A stretch of DNA of 64,000 nt from Gemmatimonadaceae bacterium (lineage in GTDB: Bacteria > Gemmatimonadota > Gemmatimonadetes > Gemmatimonadales > Gemmatimonadaceae): the NCBI GenBank assembly GCA_013697785.1, contig JACCWE010000119.1, forward strand, positions 20,655 through 84,654, in the 5' to 3' direction. Positions within the stretch are counted from its first letter, which is position 1, and each line of letters begins with the position of its first letter. Positions 60,675 to 64,000 of this stretch are shown in pieces. The translations under genes and the position numbers were made by a program. Below the pieces are notes generated by a model. The model worked only from the letters and a program-made list of their open reading frames with translations, did no database searches and was not told where the DNA came from.

Positions 60675-61491
60675 TCGTGTGCTCCGTTCCGTCGCGCTCG
60701 TGCCCGCGGTGCTCTCGCTCGGCGCGTGCCAATTCGTGTCGAACATCTTCAGCGACTTTCGCGATCAGCCACGCATCGAGCCGTGGGAAGCGGAGTACGC
60801 CGGGAACGACACAACGCCGTTTCGTCCGGGTGGATCGGACAGCACGTTCGTCGCGTACTCGGTGCCGATCACGGGGAACACGGTTCCGGGATACGTCGTC
60901 TCGTACAAGGGCAGCATGACGAACGGACCCGGTGCCATTCCAAATCCAGGCGTCGTGGACTCGATGGCGGGGATTCCCAATCCGCACGAGGCGAATCGCG
61001 TTTCGCTCGACAACGGTCGGAAGTACTACCAGATCAACTGCGCGGTCTGTCACGGCGTGGCAGGGAAGGGTGACGGCGCCGCCGTACGCTTCGGCGTTCC
61101 CGCACCGAATCTGCTCGGTCCGGCCACGAAGGGACGCACCGATGGCTACATCTACGGAATGATCCGGAATGGTCGCGGGCTGATGCCGAACTACGTTCGC
61201 ATCGAGGATGCCGATCGCTGGGATGTCGTGAACTACGTTCGCGCGCTGCAGGGGTCGATCGCCGGCGTCGTCGCCGACACATCCCCCGCTGGCTATCCCG
61301 GCGAGAACGGACAGATGGTCCCGGGCTACACGCGCACGTCGCCGACGCGCCCCGTACCGTATCGCCCGCAGGATATGGACAACCGCCTGCTCGATCCGGC
61401 GGCGACGCAGCCGGCTCCCGCCGCCGTGGCGCCGGCCGCACCCGCACCAGCGCCCGCACGAGCACCCGCGCAACCGGAGACGCACGAGTGA
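60661..61491 (+). CDS. actE: Alternative complex III subunit E, lipoprotein cytochrome c
   Basis: A 276-residue periplasmic monohaem cytochrome. Lipobox LSLGAC gives a lipidated C23. The haem motif is CAVCH (C127, C130, H131) with a downstream GLMPNYVRI that supplies the methionine ligand. A C-terminal Pro/Ala tail follows. It is probably the exit port of complex III to a soluble cytochrome or oxidase. Its stop overlaps the GTG of actF (GTGA). Confidence 0.92.
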   Translation: MVSASRVLRSVALVPAVLSLGACQFVSNIFSDFRDQPRIEPWEAEYAGNDTTPFRPGGSDSTFVAYSVPITGNTVPGYVVSYKGSMTNGPGAIPNPGVVDSMAGIPNPHEANRVSLDNGRKYYQINCAVCHGVAGKGDGAAVRFGVPAPNLLGPATKGRTDGYIYGMIRNGRGLMPNYVRIEDADRWDVVNYVRALQGSIAGVVADTSPAGYPGENGQMVPGYTRTSPTRPVPYRPQDMDNRLLDPAATQPAPAAVAPAAPAPAPARAPAQPETHE

Positions 61492-62816
61492 GCGCGCACG
61501 ATATTCACGTCCCGACGCGCGACGAGGTTCTTCGCGCCACCGACCGTCCGCTTCCGCGCGCGCTCTTCGTCGCCGCGCTGGCGCTCGCCGCCATCGGCAC
61601 GCTGCTCTTCATCATCGGCGCCTTCACTGCGTCGGGACACGACCGCGTCTGGCAGGCGTTCCACGTCAACTGGATGTTCTTCACGACGATCTCGCAAGCC
61701 GCGATCGTCTTCGTCGCGGTGCAGCGCATTACCACTGCGCGCTGGTCGCGTCCGATCGTGCGCTTCCTCGAAGGCTACGTCGCCTTTCTGCCGATCGCCT
61801 TTCTCCTGCTCATCGTCGACTTCCTGGGCGCCAAGCACATCTATCCGTGGGCCACGGGAATCATCGAGGTGCCGGAGAAGCGGCTGTATCTGACTCCGGC
61901 GTTCGTCATCACGCGCGACCTGGTGCTCTTCGGCATCATGGTTTGGCTGAGCATCTGGTACGTCTACACCTCGCTGCGCCTCGATGTCGGGCTGATCCCC
62001 GAGGCCGGCGCCGCATGGGCGAAGGGAATTCGCGAGCGCATGCGCACGAGCTTCGCGGGCGAGCGCCGAGAGTTGCACTCGACCCACTCGCGACAGGGAT
62101 TTCTCGCCGTCTTCATGTGCCTCGGCTTCGGCTACTTCTACTCCGTGCTGGGCTGGGATCTCTCGATGACGCTCGACATCCACTACACGAGCACGCTGTA
62201 CTCGTGGTGGTGGTTCATGGGCGGGTGGCTGGGCGCCCTCATGAGCTGGTCGCTGCTCTGCATGTGGTGGCGCCGCTATCTCAACGCCTACGAGCTGATC
62301 CCCGAGGTGAAGTTCCACGACCTCGGCAAGCTGTGCTTCGCCTTCACCGCGTTCTGGGGCTACCTCACCTTCGGCCAGTATCTCGTGAACTGGTACGGGA
62401 ACCTGGGCGAGGAGACGCACTGGCAGCGGCTGCATCTCGTGAAACCGTGGCTCCCGTTCACGATGGCGGTGGTGTTCCTCGTATTCGTCTTCCCGTTCTT
62501 CGGTCTCGTGTCGCGTGCGGCGAAGGTCTATCTCCCGACCTTCATCGCCTTCGCCTTCTCGTGCCTCCTCGGACTCTGGACGCTGCGGTACGTCGAGGTC
62601 TATCCGTCGATTCACGGCGTCATCGAGAACGCGCCGTTCGGCCTCTGGGAGATCGGGATCACGCTCGGCTTCCTCGGTATATGGGGAGCCTGCTACGCGG
62701 CGTTCATGAATGCGTTCCCGCGCATGCGCGTGACGCTCATGACGAGCGAGTTCCGCGATGAGGTGCAGATCCCGGTGAACCCCGAGACGATGGAGCCGCT
62801 TCGGGCGCACGAGTAG
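61488..62816 (+). CDS. actF: Alternative complex III subunit F, membrane protein
   Basis: A 442-residue polytopic protein with about ten helices, distantly NrfD-like, as in ActF. Characteristic stretches are NWMFFTTISQAAIVFVAVQR, IYPWATGIIEVPEKRLYLTP and NWYGNLGEETHWQR. It pairs with ActC in the membrane arm. GTG start overlaps the actE stop. It is the last gene of the operon and is followed by a hairpin. Confidence 0.92.
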   Translation: MSAHDIHVPTRDEVLRATDRPLPRALFVAALALAAIGTLLFIIGAFTASGHDRVWQAFHVNWMFFTTISQAAIVFVAVQRITTARWSRPIVRFLEGYVAFLPIAFLLLIVDFLGAKHIYPWATGIIEVPEKRLYLTPAFVITRDLVLFGIMVWLSIWYVYTSLRLDVGLIPEAGAAWAKGIRERMRTSFAGERRELHSTHSRQGFLAVFMCLGFGYFYSVLGWDLSMTLDIHYTSTLYSWWWFMGGWLGALMSWSLLCMWWRRYLNAYELIPEVKFHDLGKLCFAFTAFWGYLTFGQYLVNWYGNLGEETHWQRLHLVKPWLPFTMAVVFLVFVFPFFGLVSRAAKVYLPTFIAFAFSCLLGLWTLRYVEVYPSIHGVIENAPFGLWEIGITLGFLGIWGACYAAFMNAFPRMRVTLMTSEFRDEVQIPVNPETMEPLRAHE

Positions 62817-62824
62817 GAGCGAGC

Positions 62825-62850
62825 AGCGGGGCGCCGAGTTGCGCCCCGCT
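62825..62850 (+). terminator. Probable terminator of the act operon
   Basis: AGCGGGGCG pairs with CGCCCCGCT across an 8-base loop, 8 bases after the actF stop. The following sequence is CTCCCTTC rather than a U-tract, so termination may need a helper factor. Confidence 0.55.
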
Positions 62851-62874
62851 CTCCCTTCGCGCGGCATCGTCGTC

Positions 62875-62880
62875 TATCTT
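62875..62880 (+). promoter_or_regulatory. Possible -10 box of the tRNA-Ala gene
   Basis: TATCTT lies 9 bases before the tRNA 5' end, a suitable distance for a short leader. No good -35 box is visible 17 bases upstream. Confidence 0.3.
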
Positions 62881-62889
62881 TCGCGTCGC

Positions 62890-62962
62890 GGGGCGTTAGC
62901 TCAGTTGGGAGAGCATTCGGTTTGCAACCGAAAGGTCGCGAGTTCGAGCCTCGCACGCTCCA
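62890..62962 (+). tRNA. tRNA-Ala(UGC)
   Basis: A complete cloverleaf: acceptor arm GGGGCGT with ACGCTCC including the G3-U70 pair that identifies alanine tRNA, D arm GCTC/GAGC, anticodon stem TTCGG/CCGAA around TTTGCAA (anticodon TGC), and T arm GCGAG-TTCGAGC-CTCGC. The 3' CCA is not encoded. It is transcribed separately after the act operon hairpin. Confidence 0.96.
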
Positions 62963-63089
62963 TTCTTTCCTCCATGGATCGCATCTGCTTCCTCATCTTC
63001 TCGGGGCGATCGATCTAGCCCGCGTTCTTCCCGACTCCGCGCCCGCCTTCGGCGTCGACGCGCCGGAGTACGTCGCGATACGCGCGATC

Positions 63090-64000
63090 ATGTATCTGGC
63101 CGCGCTGACGGTCATCGGGTCGTGCGCGTTCATCCTCCTCATCGCCACTCGCGTCTCGCATCTCTCGGGGAGCTATCTCGAGCTGTCCGCGGTTCTCCCC
63201 GCGACGCGCAAGCTCGCGCGCTGGGCGACCGTCGTTCTCGCCTTCGCGATGATCGGACGACTTCTCGCACAGGGCTTCATGATCGGCGAGGGCGAGACGA
63301 TGGTCGTGATGCCGCTGCTCAGCGACACCGTGTGGGGATGGGGTTGGCTGGCCGGCTTCGGAGCGACGGTGCTCATTGGGGTTTCGCTCATCGTAGGGCA
63401 GGGCAAGCGCTACACGTGGCGCGTTGCGGCAGTGGGCACGATCGCGCTCGCGCTTTCGTTCGCCTTCACCGGGCATGCGGCATCGACGAAGAACCCGCTG
63501 GTGCACGTGCTCTTCGACGCGATTCACGTGATGGCCGCAGGCGGATGGCTCGGCGCGCTGCTCGTCGTCTCGACGATCGGGTTGCACACGGTGATGATGC
63601 TTCCGATCGAGCGGCGGGCGCACGCGGCCGCGGAGCTGATCGGTGCGTTCTCCAAATTCGCGCTGACGTGCGTGACGACGCTGCTGATAACGGGTGTGAT
63701 CGCGGCGTGGTCGCACCTCCCCACGATCTCCGCGCTCTGGACCACACCCTACGGCGGGGCGCTCTGGCGGAAGCTCATGTTCATCGCGTTCACGGGCCTC
63801 GTCGGGATTTTCAACTGGCGCTACGTGAAGCCGCGTCTCACGAATCCTGAAACGATCTCGACGCTCCGCAAGAGCGCGGCGGTGGAGCTCACGATCGGCG
63901 TGCTCGTCGTGATCATCACGGCCATTCTCGTCGGCACCTCGCCACCCGATGCCGACGAGATGCCCGCCGCAACCGCGCAGCACTCTCACCTCTCGGCCAC
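63090..64000 (+). CDS. CopD-family membrane protein, cut at the window edge
   Basis: The plus-strand frame is open from the ATG at 63090 to the end of the window (303 codons). The product has about eight transmembrane helices (from MYLAALTVIGSCAFILL) with the CopD-type segment HVLFDAIHVMAAGGWLGALL and later GGALWRKLMFIAFTGLVGIFNW. CopD proteins take part in copper import or tolerance and in cytochrome oxidase metallation, which suits the respiratory neighbourhood. The frame is open upstream without a usual start codon. The 3' end is missing. Confidence 0.8.
   Translation, partial: MYLAALTVIGSCAFILLIATRVSHLSGSYLELSAVLPATRKLARWATVVLAFAMIGRLLAQGFMIGEGETMVVMPLLSDTVWGWGWLAGFGATVLIGVSLIVGQGKRYTWRVAAVGTIALALSFAFTGHAASTKNPLVHVLFDAIHVMAAGGWLGALLVVSTIGLHTVMMLPIERRAHAAAELIGAFSKFALTCVTTLLITGVIAAWSHLPTISALWTTPYGGALWRKLMFIAFTGLVGIFNWRYVKPRLTNPETISTLRKSAAVELTIGVLVVIITAILVGTSPPDADEMPAATAQHSHLSA

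Noticed and set aside
1..64000. Insertion sequences, prophage or integrase boundaries around the injection cluster
   Set aside because: No transposase, integrase, terminal repeats or tRNA junction are seen at either edge of 13879-36342; codon style matches the flanks.

Overview
The window is GC-rich, tightly packed bacterial chromosome. Most adjacent genes overlap by 4-8 bases or sit within a few bases of each other. There is no insertion sequence, phage, CRISPR array or rRNA. The combination of an alternative complex III operon (actABCDEF), a large TolB-like metallopeptidase, S41 and amidohydrolase genes and a Gram-negative envelope suggests Gemmatimonadota. That assignment is inference from gene content and style, not from a marker gene.

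Region 1 (1-13755) is mixed metabolism and envelope: a partial gene, threonine synthase (thrC), an S41 C-terminal protease, a small secreted protein, a beta-lactamase-fold serine hydrolase, a secreted amidohydrolase, an ABC-2 exporter pair, a persulfide-dioxygenase-like MBL-rhodanese with a small CX5R phosphatase, a secreted gluzincin with a WD40-like propeller, and a VOC protein.

Region 2 (13879-36342) is the most interesting part: one long co-directional cluster encoding a contractile, type VI-like injection machine. It contains sheath (TssB, TssC), two Hcp-fold tube proteins, gp25/TssE, VgrG, TssF, a TssG carrying an N-terminal PASTA domain, TssK and ClpV. It lacks TssJ, TssL, TssM, TssA and PAAR within the window. 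Instead it is bordered by an unusual set of membrane proteins: TPR-TM, paired kinase N-lobe fragments with a zinc ribbon plus PEGA and Sel1 repeats, a ubiquitin-like/multi-TM/FHA protein, a VWA-TM protein, a TM-FHA protein, a Ser/Thr kinase, and an FHA-TM protein with a peptidase-M15-like periplasmic domain. I propose that these form an alternative membrane anchor and phospho-controlled trigger.

Region 3 (36424-42256) is housekeeping: pdxH, speA, dedA-sodB, a PH-like membrane protein, a methyltransferase and a tiny membrane protein followed by a clear terminator.

Region 4 (42315-54818) is a glycan/peptide locus (GH38 alpha-mannosidase, Dpp-type permeases, a lipoprotein binding protein, a heparinase-II/III-like lyase), then a SpoU-type methyltransferase and a translationally coupled aminotransferase with two amidohydrolase-2 proteins of unknown pathway.

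Region 5 (54819-64000) is respiration: the six-gene alternative complex III operon, preceded by a CRP/FNR-like palindrome that can also fold as an RNA hairpin, then tRNA-Ala(UGC) and a CopD-family membrane protein that runs off the end.
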